A stretch of DNA of 64,000 nucleotides from Marixanthotalea marina (lineage in GTDB: Bacteria > Bacteroidota > Bacteroidia > Flavobacteriales > Flavobacteriaceae). The stretch spans positions 434,001-498,000 of the forward strand of contig JAHLEH010000001.1 of assembly GCA_018883545.1 (NCBI GenBank), given 5' to 3'. The notes below the pieces were generated by a model. The model saw only the letters and a program-made list of their open reading frames with translations, did not search any database and was not told where the DNA came from. This document shows, in pieces, positions 26,080 to 34,107 of this stretch. Both the position numbers and the translations under genes were made by a program. Each line of letters starts with the position of its first letter. The stretch's first letter is position 1.

Positions 26080-26586
26080 TTATTTGTTTTTATAAAGTGG
26101 GACTGATGAACATGCTTCACCATACATTATAGACTTTGCTATGGGTTTTAATTTATTGGCTAACATGATATAGGCATTTTGTGGTACAGGTTTTTTAGAA
26201 CACCCTTTTATAATTAGGGGTTTGTTTTTGAATTCTGTAATGTCTAAGTTATTTATAACATCTTGATAAATGGAACTTTCTAATGTATCAAGATTGCCAA
26301 TGACTGTTTTTTGTGCATAAGGTTGTAAATGAATGGAAATAAGCATAAAAGCCCAAGCGGGAACAATAGCGTCGGTAGAGCAGGTTAATGCAACATAATT
26401 ATCTTGGTATTGACTCCAGTCATGTTCTAGCGCTTGTTTTCTAAAATCTTTTTCGCGCAATACTAAACCTTCCAATAGCCAATCTTTAATATCAAACAGT
26501 ACACGGTTTCCCTTAGGGTAATAGTCCTCAAGGTTTACCGTAATTAATTGACTGTTCGCTACGCGATTTAAAATCTCGTCTTCCAA
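26080..26586 (-). CDS. DUF2480 family protein
   Basis: About 168 residues, soluble. The family signature is visible near the N-terminus (NRVANSQLITVNLEDYYPKG), then LFDIKDWLLEGLVLREKDF, and CSTDAIVPAWAFMLISIHL. A GCSKKPVPQNAYI segment with Cys lies near residue 145. Function is unknown; in Bacteroidota it commonly lies in the SUF operon, suggesting a role linked to iron-sulfur proteins (context inference). No ATG is available: TTG 26586 places the conserved NRVANS motif six residues in, as I recall for homologues, and TTG 26625 is a longer alternative that overlaps the preceding spacer hairpin. Confidence 0.8.
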   Translation of the reverse strand: MEDEILNRVANSQLITVNLEDYYPKGNRVLFDIKDWLLEGLVLREKDFRKQALEHDWSQYQDNYVALTCSTDAIVPAWAFMLISIHLQPYAQKTVIGNLDTLESSIYQDVINNLDITEFKNKPLIIKGCSKKPVPQNAYIMLANKLKPIAKSIMYGEACSSVPLYKNK

Positions 26587-26626
26587 TGGTGTTTTGTTGT
26601 TGAGTTGACTGTTAGTTGTTATCAAT

Positions 26627-26646
26627 AAAGTCAGCTAAACGACTTT
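26627..26646 (-). repeat. Intercistronic hairpin between sufT and the DUF2480 gene
   Basis: Perfect 6-bp stem AAAGTC/GACTTT around the 8-nt loop sequence GTTTAGCT (minus strand). The surrounding spacer resembles that between sufE and sufT (21 of 27 positions identical by eye). Confidence 0.5.
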
Positions 26647-26667
26647 ACGACCAACAACTATACTAAA

Positions 26668-26988
26668 TTAAAGCATGCCCAATTCTAATTTGGCTTCTTC
26701 GCTCATTAAATCCTGAGACCAAGGAGGGTCGAAGGTAATTTCTACTTCGGCACTGTTAACGTCGTCAATAGATTTGATTTTTTCTTCCACTTCCATAGGT
26801 AAAGTTTCCGCCACCGGGCAGTTAGGCGTTGTTAAGGTCATTAAGATTTTTACATCGTAATCTTCGTTAACAAAAACGTCGTAAATCAATCCCAATTCAT
26901 AAATATCTACAGGGATTTCTGGGTCGTAAATTGTTTTTAAAACCCTAACTATTTTATCGCCTAAAGTGTTATCTTCTTGTTCGCTCAT
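26668..26988 (-). CDS. sufT: SufT: DUF59 (MIP18-like) iron-sulfur maturation protein
   Basis: A 106-residue single DUF59 domain. Recognisable parts are the N-terminal helix (GDKIVRVLKTIYDPEIPVDIYELGLIYDV), MTLTTPNCPVAETLPMEV with its conserved Cys, and the ending ITFDPPWSQDLMSEEAKLELG. SufT-type proteins help deliver Fe-S clusters to target proteins and are usually encoded in suf operons, as here (after sufE, before DUF2480). Length is typical for the stand-alone form. Spacers on both sides carry related hairpins. Confidence 0.92.
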   Translation of the reverse strand: MSEQEDNTLGDKIVRVLKTIYDPEIPVDIYELGLIYDVFVNEDYDVKILMTLTTPNCPVAETLPMEVEEKIKSIDDVNSAEVEITFDPPWSQDLMSEEAKLELGML

Positions 26989-27036
26989 TTTTTTAATGTT
27001 TATTTGTTAATTTGTTTAGTTGTTTGTTGTTGAGGT

Positions 27037-27054
27037 GAGTCTTCTAAACAACTC
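27037..27054 (-). repeat. Intercistronic hairpin between sufE and sufT
   Basis: Stem GAGTT/GACTC (one G-U pair) around GTTTAGAA on the minus strand. It shares position, loop start and flanks with the hairpin downstream of sufT, with different bases in the outer stem pair. Confidence 0.45.
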
Positions 27055-27071
27055 CACGACGAACGACTAAA

Positions 27072-27500
27072 CTATTTCAACTGTGTTTGGTATGCAATGG
27101 CATACAATTTAAGTTGTTTTACCATGCTTAATAAGCCATTGGCGCGTGTTGGCGATAAATGTTCCTTTAGCCCAATTTTATCAATAAAATCGGTTTCGGC
27201 ATCAATAATATCTTTTGGGTGCTGATTTGAAAACGCACGTATTAAAATGGCAATAATGCCTTTAGTAATGATGGCATCGCTATCGGCCGTAAAGACCAAT
27301 TTGTCGTCTTTCATTTCGGCGTGTACCCAAACCTTGCTTTGACAGCCTTTAATAATATTGCTGTCGGTTTTGTATTTGTCGTTAATTAAAGGAAGTTCTT
27401 TCCCTAAATCAATCATGTATTGGTAGCGTTCTTCCCAATCTTCAAACATTGAAAACTCGTCTATAATTTCGTTTTGAATTTCTTCTATGGTCACAATCAT
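27072..27500 (-). CDS. sufE: SufE-type cysteine desulfurase activator
   Basis: About 142 residues of the SufE/CsdE fold. SufE accepts the persulfide sulfur from SufS and passes it to the SufBCD scaffold. The catalytic Cys53 lies in IIKGCQSKVWV. Other family features are the N-terminal IIDEFSMFEDWEERYQYMIDLGKELP and the DAIITKGIIAILIRAFSNQHP helix region. ATG 27500 is preferred over a TTG 12 nt upstream. It sits 32 nt after the META lipoprotein gene in the SUF operon. Confidence 0.95.
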   Translation of the reverse strand: MIVTIEEIQNEIIDEFSMFEDWEERYQYMIDLGKELPLINDKYKTDSNIIKGCQSKVWVHAEMKDDKLVFTADSDAIITKGIIAILIRAFSNQHPKDIIDAETDFIDKIGLKEHLSPTRANGLLSMVKQLKLYAIAYQTQLK

Positions 27501-27532
27501 AATTTTAAACAAAAATACAATAAGATACGTTC

Positions 27533-28318
27533 TTATTCAACGTTTTCTGAAATAGATAAGATTTCTTTAACAAGTGCCTCAATTTCTTTAGGAGGCGTGC
27601 CGTGGTCAAAATTAGTTGACTCATAGGTGTTTCCATTTTTGGAGATTTCCAATGTTCCAATTGAAGCACCATCATAAAATCGAGCTTGTGTTGGGTCTTT
27701 AAACTGCGATAAACTATCTAGATTAATAGTGTTTAGAAGGGCTTTTAATTTTTCTTTTGATTCTTCAGAAAGCGGTTTTGAAATTGGTTTGTCTTTTCTA
27801 CTTTTTACCACTATAACTGTGGAATCGTTTATGTTGATTTTTAAAAACGTACCTCTTGAAATAGCAGAATAATTAAAGGCTATTGAGTCACTTACTTCTT
27901 GTTTGTTGGCTGTTAAAACTGATTTTTCTCCACTAAAAAGTGTTAGTTTATTTTTCTTGAAGCTAATATTGTCAGCGGTTGACAGTGCTTCTAAAAACTT
28001 AGTTTCTATTTGGTTTGCATTATCATCAACGCATAACCTTTTGGTGCTTGCCAAAGGGCCAATTTTTATTTCATTTTCATTCAAAGTATAGCTTCCGGTA
28101 AACCTGTTGCAACCAGAAAAGCCAAAAATTTTATGATTTTCTGTATCGAAATTTAGCGTCTGTTTGTTCGAAATTACATTGTTTCCATTCAATATTTCAA
28201 CATTAAATAAACCGGTTAAATTGGCCAAATTATTTTCATTTTCTTGCATTGAAGATTTTGTCACATTGTTGCATGTGTTTAAAGACATTACAAGAGAAAT
28301 TATAAAAGCGTATTTCAT
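27533..28318 (-). CDS. META domain lipoprotein in the SUF operon
   Basis: About 261 residues. ATG 28318 gives a lipoprotein signal ending in LNTC (Cys near residue 16); an upstream in-frame non-ATG start (28366) would place 16 residues before it. Residues ~30-125 form a META/HslJ domain (GLFNVEILNGNNVI...KIFGFSGCNRFTGSYTLNENEIKIGPLASTKRLC...ETKFLEAL), and the second half (~130-261) is a separate domain resembling DUF6438 or similar. META domains occur in heat-shock and stress-related envelope proteins. It lies between sufS and sufE in the same direction, so it is co-transcribed with them, but a direct role in Fe-S assembly is not indicated. Confidence 0.8.
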   Translation of the reverse strand: MKYAFIISLVMSLNTCNNVTKSSMQENENNLANLTGLFNVEILNGNNVISNKQTLNFDTENHKIFGFSGCNRFTGSYTLNENEIKIGPLASTKRLCVDDNANQIETKFLEALSTADNISFKKNKLTLFSGEKSVLTANKQEVSDSIAFNYSAISRGTFLKININDSTVIVVKSRKDKPISKPLSEESKEKLKALLNTINLDSLSQFKDPTQARFYDGASIGTLEISKNGNTYESTNFDHGTPPKEIEALVKEILSISENVE

Positions 28319-28385
28319 AGCATGATTTTTTTTATTAACTAAGTAACAAAAAATAAGCCAAAACAAACTGTAAGAATTAATGCTT

Positions 28386-29600
28386 TTAAGAAAGCATCAT
28401 TTTAGCTTTTTTAACGCCTTCAACCAACGCGTCAATTTCAGATTTGGTATTGTAGAATGCCAAAGAAGCACGTACGGTACCTGGAATTTTGTAAAAATCC
28501 ATAATGGGTTGGGCGCAATGATGGCCTGTACGAACGGCAATGCCCAATTTGTCTAAAATACTACCAACATCATAAGGATGGATGCCTTCTAAATTAAACG
28601 ATACCACAGAAGCTTTGTCCTTTAAAGGGCCGTAAATTTTTAAACCTTCAATCTCTAGAAGTTTTGCAGTGGCATATTCTAAAAGTTCGTGTTCGTAAGC
28701 GGCAATGGCTTCAAAACCAATAGTGTTCATGTAATCTATAGCGGCTCCAAAAGCAATACCACCACAAATGTTAGGCGTGCCGGCTTCAAATTTATGAGGA
28801 AGCTCGGCGTAGGTTGTTTTTTCAAACGTTACTTCGGCAATCATTTCGCCACCACCTTGATAAGGAGGTAATTTTTTTAACCACGATTCTTTTCCGTAAA
28901 GCATCCCAACACCTGTTGGTCCACACATTTTATGGGCAGAGGCCACATAAAAATCAACATCCAGCGCTTGTACATCGGCTTTAATGTGAGGGGACGATTG
29001 AGCGCCATCAATTAATATGGCAGCGCCTACGGCATGTGCCTTTTCAATAATAGTTTCAATTGGGTTTATGGTGCCAAGTGCATTCGATACATGGTTTACA
29101 AATACCAATTTGGTGTTAGGAGAGAGGAGTTTGTCGTATTCGGATAGAATTAACTCACCTTCCAAATCCATGGGAATAACTTTTAAAATGGCACCTGTGC
29201 GTTCGCAAAGCATTTGCCAAGGCACAATGTTACTGTGGTGCTCTAAAGCCGACACAATAATTTCGTCGCCTTTTTTTAAAATGGAAGAAAATCCGTTGGC
29301 AACCAAATTAATGCCGTGCGTAGTTCCCGATGTGAAAATTATTTCATGGGAGAACTTGGCATTAAAATGGGCTTGAATTTTTTTTCTTGATTGTTCGTAT
29401 TTATCGGTAGCTTCCTGACTCAATGTGTGCACACCGCGGTGAATATTCGCATTGTATTTTGAATAATATTCAACAATGGTATCTATCACTTGTTTGGGTG
29501 TTTGTGACGTAGCAGCATTGTCAAAATATACTAAAGGCTTGCCATTTACTTTTCTGGAAAGAATGGGGAAATCTTTTCGTATGCTTTCTACGTCGAACAT
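28386..29600 (-). CDS. sufS: SufS cysteine desulfurase
   Basis: A 404-residue PLP-dependent group II cysteine desulfurase that removes sulfur from L-cysteine for Fe-S cluster synthesis. Signature residues are visible: VYFDNAATSQTP at the N-terminus, EHHSNIVPWQ, the PLP-binding Lys224 in SAHKMCGPTGVG, GGGEMI and catalytic Cys362 in RTGHHCAQP. Length matches SufS (about 405). It lies 29 nt after sufD within the SUF operon and has its SufE partner two genes downstream. Confidence 0.97.
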   Translation of the reverse strand: MFDVESIRKDFPILSRKVNGKPLVYFDNAATSQTPKQVIDTIVEYYSKYNANIHRGVHTLSQEATDKYEQSRKKIQAHFNAKFSHEIIFTSGTTHGINLVANGFSSILKKGDEIIVSALEHHSNIVPWQMLCERTGAILKVIPMDLEGELILSEYDKLLSPNTKLVFVNHVSNALGTINPIETIIEKAHAVGAAILIDGAQSSPHIKADVQALDVDFYVASAHKMCGPTGVGMLYGKESWLKKLPPYQGGGEMIAEVTFEKTTYAELPHKFEAGTPNICGGIAFGAAIDYMNTIGFEAIAAYEHELLEYATAKLLEIEGLKIYGPLKDKASVVSFNLEGIHPYDVGSILDKLGIAVRTGHHCAQPIMDFYKIPGTVRASLAFYNTKSEIDALVEGVKKAKMMLS

Positions 29601-29629
29601 TTTTATTGAAGCTATGATTTAATAGGTTT

Positions 29630-30943
29630 TTATAGATCGAAGCCTAAGTTAACTCCCAATTTATTGGCAATAATTTTGGTAATACGTTGTTTAACTTCTG
29701 GGATTTTTACAGAACTCATTACGTTATTACTGAACGCGTACATTAAAAGTGCTTTGGCTTCTTTTTCTGGAATACCACGTGAACGCATGTAGAACATGGC
29801 GCTTTCATCCAATTGACCAATAGTACAGCCATGCGAACACTTAACATCATCAGCAAAAATCTCTAACTGAGGTTTTGTGTTAATGGTAGCTTTGTCACTA
29901 ATTAAAATATTATTGTTGGCTTGAAATGCATTGGTTTTTTGGGCTTCTTTGTTAACTATTATTTTGCCATTAAAAACGCCTGTGGCACCGTCACCAAAAA
30001 TACCTTTATAGTCCTGGTGGCTTTCACAATTGGGTTCTATATGGTGTACCAATGTATTGTGATCAATATGCTGCTTATCGCCAATAATGGTAACCCCTTT
30101 TAAGGTAGAATCGATGCGTTCGCCTTGTTGGTAAAAATTAAGGTTGTTACGTACCAATTTACCGCCAAAAGCAAAGGTGTGAACCGATGCGACACTTTCC
30201 TGTTTTTGCTTAATAAACGTGTTGTCTAGTAAGGACGCATTTAAGTTGTCGTTCTGAATTTTATAATAATCAACAATAGCCCGTTTGTTGGTGAAAATTT
30301 CAGTCACACTGTTAGTTAACACAGGGTTGCCGGTTAAACTTTGGTGACGTTCTATAATTTGACAATGCGAGTTTTCATCCACCACAATTAAGTTGCGCGG
30401 TTGCAACATCAACGCCGCTTCATTTCCTGTTGAAAAATGTATGATTTGAATTGGTTTGGGCACCAATTTGTTTTTAGGAATATGAATAAAAGCACCTTCG
30501 GTTGAAAAAGCCGTGTTTAACGATGGTAAACTATCTTTGGTAGCAGCTTTGTTAAAATAGTTTTCTATCACCAAACGGTATTTTGGTTTAGCCATGGCAG
30601 CCGACATCAAGCATATATCCATGCCATCATGTGTGGTTTCAGATAAATACGAAGAATATTTTCCATCAATAAACACTATTTTGTAGGCGTCTATATCGTG
30701 GATGAAATATTTTTTCACATCGTTAAACTGCAAGGCGTTTTCCTGTTTTGGGAATACGGTGTAATCTTCTTTTAAAATACTATTTAAAGACGTGTATTTC
30801 CAAGCCTCTTCCTTTTTTGAAGGGAAGCCTTTTTCCTCAAATATTTTTATGGCATCATTTCTTAGGTTATTCAAGTAATCGTCGGATTCCAACTGATTTT
30901 CAAATACCAAGAATGATGAAAGTAATTTGTCTTTTAAGTCCAT
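29630..30943 (-). CDS. sufD: SufD Fe-S scaffold subunit
   Basis: About 437 residues of the SufBD family, which forms the SufBC2D cluster-assembly scaffold with sufB and sufC. The central beta-helix region is recognisable (LIVVDENSHCQIIERHQS, VHHIEPNCESHQDYKGIFGDGATGVFNGKI, EIFADDVKCSHGCTIGQLDE) and so is the C-terminal FYMRSRGIPEKEAKALLMYAF. ATG 30943 is chosen because it gives the usual MDLKDKL start; ATG 30961 would overlap sufC by 8 nt and add six residues. Confidence 0.95.
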   Translation of the reverse strand: MDLKDKLLSSFLVFENQLESDDYLNNLRNDAIKIFEEKGFPSKKEEAWKYTSLNSILKEDYTVFPKQENALQFNDVKKYFIHDIDAYKIVFIDGKYSSYLSETTHDGMDICLMSAAMAKPKYRLVIENYFNKAATKDSLPSLNTAFSTEGAFIHIPKNKLVPKPIQIIHFSTGNEAALMLQPRNLIVVDENSHCQIIERHQSLTGNPVLTNSVTEIFTNKRAIVDYYKIQNDNLNASLLDNTFIKQKQESVASVHTFAFGGKLVRNNLNFYQQGERIDSTLKGVTIIGDKQHIDHNTLVHHIEPNCESHQDYKGIFGDGATGVFNGKIIVNKEAQKTNAFQANNNILISDKATINTKPQLEIFADDVKCSHGCTIGQLDESAMFYMRSRGIPEKEAKALLMYAFSNNVMSSVKIPEVKQRITKIIANKLGVNLGFDL

Positions 30944-30953
30944 TTGCTTTTTG

Positions 30954-31706
30954 TTAAGCATTCACACCTTCTTTTACCCAATCGTAACCTTTCTCTTCCA
31001 GTTCGTGAGCCAATTCTTTACCACCAGATTTTACAATACGCCCATTGTGTAGTACGTGTACAAAATCTGGAACAATATAATCCAACAGGCGCTGGTAATG
31101 GGTAATTACAATAACAGCGTTGTCTTTGCTCTTAAGTTTGTTTACACCGTTTGCTACAATACGCAATGCGTCAATATCCAAACCAGAATCGGTTTCGTCT
31201 AAAATGGCTAATTGTGGTTCTAGCATAGCCATTTGAAAGATTTCATTACGCTTTTTTTCACCACCTGAAAAGCCATCGTTTAGCGAACGTGACAAAAACT
31301 TTCTGTCGATTTCCAACAATTCAGATTTATCACGGATGAGTTTCAATAAATCCTTAGCAGGCATCTCCTCTAAACCTTGAGCTTTACGTGTTTCGTTTAT
31401 AGCTGTTTTCATAAAGTTTGTTACAGAAACGCCTGGTATTTCAACTGGGTATTGAAACGATAGAAAAATACCTTTGTGCGCTCGTTCTTCAGCAGCTAAA
31501 TCGTCAATATCTTCATTATTAAAGATAATTTTACCTTTGGTTACTTCATAATCCTCTTTACCAGCAATAACCGACGCCAAGGTGCTTTTTCCAGAACCGT
31601 TAGGCCCCATAATGGCATGTACCTCACCAGGATTTACTTCTAGGTTTATACCTTTTAAAATGCTTTTATCTTCAACACGTGCGTGTAAATTTTCAATCTT
31701 TAACAT
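30954..31706 (-). CDS. sufC: SufC ABC-type ATPase
   Basis: A 250-residue ABC ATPase that powers the SufBCD scaffold. Walker A is GPNGSGKSTLA (residues ~35-45), the Q-loop lies at LSFQYPVEIPG, the ABC signature is FSGGEKKRNEI, Walker B is LAILDETDSGLD, and the H-loop is VITHYQRLLDYI. There is no transmembrane domain. Length and spacing (26 nt after sufB) are typical. Confidence 0.97.
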   Translation of the reverse strand: MLKIENLHARVEDKSILKGINLEVNPGEVHAIMGPNGSGKSTLASVIAGKEDYEVTKGKIIFNNEDIDDLAAEERAHKGIFLSFQYPVEIPGVSVTNFMKTAINETRKAQGLEEMPAKDLLKLIRDKSELLEIDRKFLSRSLNDGFSGGEKKRNEIFQMAMLEPQLAILDETDSGLDIDALRIVANGVNKLKSKDNAVIVITHYQRLLDYIVPDFVHVLHNGRIVKSGGKELAHELEEKGYDWVKEGVNA

Positions 31707-31732
31707 ATTGATATTCTAAAATTATATTTTGA

Positions 31733-33181
31733 TTAGCCTACGCTACCTTCTAAACTTATTTCCAATAATTTCTGTGCTTCTACGGCAAATTCCATAGGGA
31801 GCTTATTTAATACATCTTTACTAAAGCCGTTTACTATTAAAGCAATGGCCTTTTCGGTATCGATACCACGTTGGTTACAGTAAAATATTTGGTCTTCCCC
31901 AATTTTACTGGTAGTGGCTTCGTGTTCTATTTTGGCACTTTTGTTTTTAGCTTCTATATAAGGGAATGTGTGCGCGCCACATTCGTTGCCCATTAATAAA
32001 CTATCGCATTGCGAAAAATTACGGGCGTTATCGGCATTTGGACTGATTTTTACCAAGCCACGATAACTGTTTTGAGATTTTCCTGCAGATATACCTTTGG
32101 AAATAATGGTCGATTTGGTGTTTTTTCCCAAATGCACCATTTTAGTGCCTGTATCTGCTTGCTGAAAATTATTGGTCACAGCAATTGAGTAAAATTCTCC
32201 AACCGAATTATCGCCTTTTAGTACACAACTTGGATACTTCCAAGTAATGGCAGAACCAGTTTCAACTTGTGTCCAAGAGATTTTGGCATTCTTCTCGCAC
32301 AAACCACGTTTGGTTACAAAGTTGTAAACACCACCTTTGCCTTTAGAGTCTCCTGGAAACCAGTTTTGAACGGTACTGTATTTTATTTCGGCATCGTCAA
32401 GTGCAATTAATTCTACCACGGCTGCGTGCAATTGATTTTCATCACGGCTAGGGGCGGTACAACCTTCAAGGTAGCTTACATAACTACCCTCATCGGCAAT
32501 GACTAAAGTTCTTTCAAACTGTCCAGTTCCTGCTTGGTTTATTCTAAAGTAAGTAGACAGTTCCATTGGGCATTTAACGCCTTTTGGGATATAGCAAAAA
32601 CTACCGTCGCTAAATACAGCACTGTTTAATGCGGCGTAAAAATTATCTTTTTTAGGAACAACGGTTCCAATATATTTTTTTACAAGTTCAGGATGTTCTT
32701 TAATTGCTTCACTAATAGAGCAGAAGATAATACCCTTTTCACTCAAGGTCTTTTTGAAGGTAGTTGCCACCGAAACAGAGTCTACAACCACATCCATAGC
32801 AACACCAGCGAGTTTTTTCTGTTCGTCCAAAGAAATGCCTAGTTTGTTAAAAGTATCGAGTAATTCTGGGTCTACTTCGTCTAAACTATCATATTTTGGT
32901 TTGCTATTTGGTGCCGAGTAATAAGAAATAGCTTGAAAATCTGGCTTTTTGTATTTAACATTAGCCCATTCTGGTTCGGTCATTTTTTCCCAAGCCCTAA
33001 AAGCTTCCAGGCGCCAATCGGTCATCCATTCCGGTTCTCCTTTTTTCAAAGAAATGGCTCTTACAATATCTTCGTTTAAACCCGCAGGGAGCGTGTCCGA
33101 AGCAATATCGGTATAAAAACCATACTCGTATTCCTTGGTTTTAAGCTCTTCCCTTAAATCGTCCTCTGTATATTTACTCAT
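31733..33181 (-). CDS. sufB: SufB Fe-S scaffold subunit
   Basis: A 482-residue core scaffold protein on which nascent Fe-S clusters form. Diagnostic stretches are [67 protein letters not shown]-type beta-helix repeats ([19 protein letters not shown]), and the C-terminal [21 protein letters not shown]. Length matches the family (about 480). The 28-nt gap before it holds one arm of the inverted repeats around the inserted four-helix-bundle gene. Confidence 0.97.
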   Translation of the reverse strand: MSKYTEDDLREELKTKEYEYGFYTDIASDTLPAGLNEDIVRAISLKKGEPEWMTDWRLEAFRAWEKMTEPEWANVKYKKPDFQAISYYSAPNSKPKYDSLDEVDPELLDTFNKLGISLDEQKKLAGVAMDVVVDSVSVATTFKKTLSEKGIIFCSISEAIKEHPELVKKYIGTVVPKKDNFYAALNSAVFSDGSFCYIPKGVKCPMELSTYFRINQAGTGQFERTLVIADEGSYVSYLEGCTAPSRDENQLHAAVVELIALDDAEIKYSTVQNWFPGDSKGKGGVYNFVTKRGLCEKNAKISWTQVETGSAITWKYPSCVLKGDNSVGEFYSIAVTNNFQQADTGTKMVHLGKNTKSTIISKGISAGKSQNSYRGLVKISPNADNARNFSQCDSLLMGNECGAHTFPYIEAKNKSAKIEHEATTSKIGEDQIFYCNQRGIDTEKAIALIVNGFSKDVLNKLPMEFAVEAQKLLEISLEGSVG

Positions 33182-33193
33182 AATAGTTTTAAT

Positions 33194-33219
33194 GTTGTAA
33201 AGTAAAAAGTTATAAAGTT
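33194..33219. repeat. Right arm (sufB side) of a 26-nt imperfect inverted repeat around the S23-type gene
   Basis: This 26-nt A/T-rich arm matches the reverse complement of 33592-33617 at 21 of 26 positions by eye. It overlaps the stop codon of the four-helix-bundle gene. Confidence 0.6.
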
Positions 33220-33581
33220 GAGTTTAAATATTTTATTAAACCACTTATTAATTTCGAAACTTCATTTACTTTAAGCTTTAATTTTTCAAATTCTTCTGAA
33301 TTTAAATAATCTATGTCATATGCTAAATATAATTGCGAACGAAACTCACCTGATGAAGCTTTTGCAATGTATAAAAAGCGAATGAACTCTTTTGTTGTCT
33401 CTCTTTCAAAACCTTCAGCTATATTCGAGGAAATTGAAATGCTCGACCTTCTCATTTGATCTTTTAAACCAAAATCATTTTTAAAATATTTATTTTCTTT
33501 AGTTAAATTATAAATTTCTTTATTTAATTCTCGTGCCTTTTGCCATGATATTATTTCTTCAAAAGAATTAAATTTAGCCAT
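33210..33581 (-). CDS. Four-helix bundle protein (S23 / 23S rRNA intervening-sequence protein family)
   Basis: About 123 residues, all-helical. Family hallmarks are the N-terminal [62 protein letters not shown] and a C-terminal helix. The family was first known from intervening sequences inserted in 23S rRNA genes and is related to the Avd accessory protein of diversity-generating retroelements; its role is not settled. ATG 33581 is chosen over an adjacent TTG. The gene is inserted between the iscA-like gene and sufB, which are normally adjacent, in the operon direction, and is bracketed by 26-nt inverted repeats. It looks like a small selfish or hitchhiking insertion that leaves the operon intact. 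Confidence 0.88.
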   Translation of the reverse strand: MAKFNSFEEIISWQKARELNKEIYNLTKENKYFKNDFGLKDQMRRSSISISSNIAEGFERETTKEFIRFLYIAKASSGEFRSQLYLAYDIDYLNSEEFEKLKLKVNEVSKLISGLIKYLNSTL

Positions 33582-33591
33582 CAACTTTAAA

Positions 33592-33617
33592 AACTTTTCA
33601 ACTTTTATCTTTATAAC
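33592..33617. repeat. Left arm (iscA-like side) of a 26-nt imperfect inverted repeat around the S23-type gene
   Basis: Its reverse complement matches 33194-33219 with 5 mismatches in 26. It starts directly after the iscA-like stop codon and ends 10 nt before the ATG of the four-helix-bundle gene. Confidence 0.6.
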
Positions 33618-33947
33618 TTATAATGAAAATGATTCACCACAACCGCAAGTTCGGTTGGCATTGGGATTATTGAAAACAAAACCTGTTCCGTTTAATCCTC
33701 CAGAATATTCTAAGGTGGTCCCTATTAAATATAAAAAACTTTTTTTGTCTACTATAATTTTAACACCATTATCTTCAAACACCTTATCACCTTCTTGTTG
33801 TTCTTTATCAAATTTCAAATCGTAAGACAAACCCGAACAACCACCACTTTTAACACCTACCCGAATGTAATCTGTAGTAGGGTTATAGCCGTCATCTTGC
33901 ATGAGCTCAACGACTTTATTTTTGGCAATTTCTGAAACTTTAATCAT
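33618..33947 (-). CDS. IscA/SufA-type Fe-S assembly accessory protein (HesB family)
   Basis: A 109-residue A-type carrier. The three conserved cysteines are visible in KSGGCSGLSY and near the C-terminus as TCGCGESF. The fold signature YIRVGVKSGGCSG and IDP-like FNNPNANRTCGCG are typical. It carries Fe-S clusters or iron from the SUF scaffold to apo-proteins. ATG 33947 gives the conserved MIKVSE start; an upstream in-frame codon (34022) falls inside the promoter. It is the first gene of the SUF operon. Confidence 0.95.
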   Translation of the reverse strand: MIKVSEIAKNKVVELMQDDGYNPTTDYIRVGVKSGGCSGLSYDLKFDKEQQEGDKVFEDNGVKIIVDKKSFLYLIGTTLEYSGGLNGTGFVFNNPNANRTCGCGESFSL

Positions 33948-33979
33948 AATCGTTATGTAGATTTCGTCTAAATAGAGTG

Positions 33980-34009
33980 CAAATATACAATATATGTCAC
34001 GGAATTCAA
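33980..34009 (-). promoter_or_regulatory. SUF operon promoter (TTG-N19-TATATTTG)
   Basis: On the minus strand, TTG (34009-34007) and TATATTTGC (33987-33979) are 19 nt apart, a full match to the Bacteroidota consensus. It predicts a start about 30 nt before the iscA-like ATG. I see no clear IscR-type or Fur-type operator around it. Confidence 0.7.
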
Positions 34010-34095
34010 TATAACCTAACATTATATTAGCATATAGTTTTATAGTATTTTCTTATTGATTTGTATTGTTTGTGCAATATGTAATTTAGGCTTCT

Positions 34096-34104
34096 TATTT
34101 TTGC
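34096..34104 (+). promoter_or_regulatory. -7 promoter element of thiL
   Basis: TATTTTTGC matches TAnnTTTG(C). The G at 34103 is 4 nt before ATG 34108. TTTG at 34069-34072 is a possible -33 box with a long 23-nt spacer. It suggests a leaderless thiL mRNA. Confidence 0.5.
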
Positions 34105-34107
34105 AGC

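Noticed and set aside
29017-29376. 119-codon ORF antisense to sufS
   Set aside because: Shadow of the desulfurase frame.
33210-33581. Diversity-generating retroelement suggested by the Avd-related protein
   Set aside because: No reverse transcriptase, template repeat or variable repeat is in the neighbourhood.
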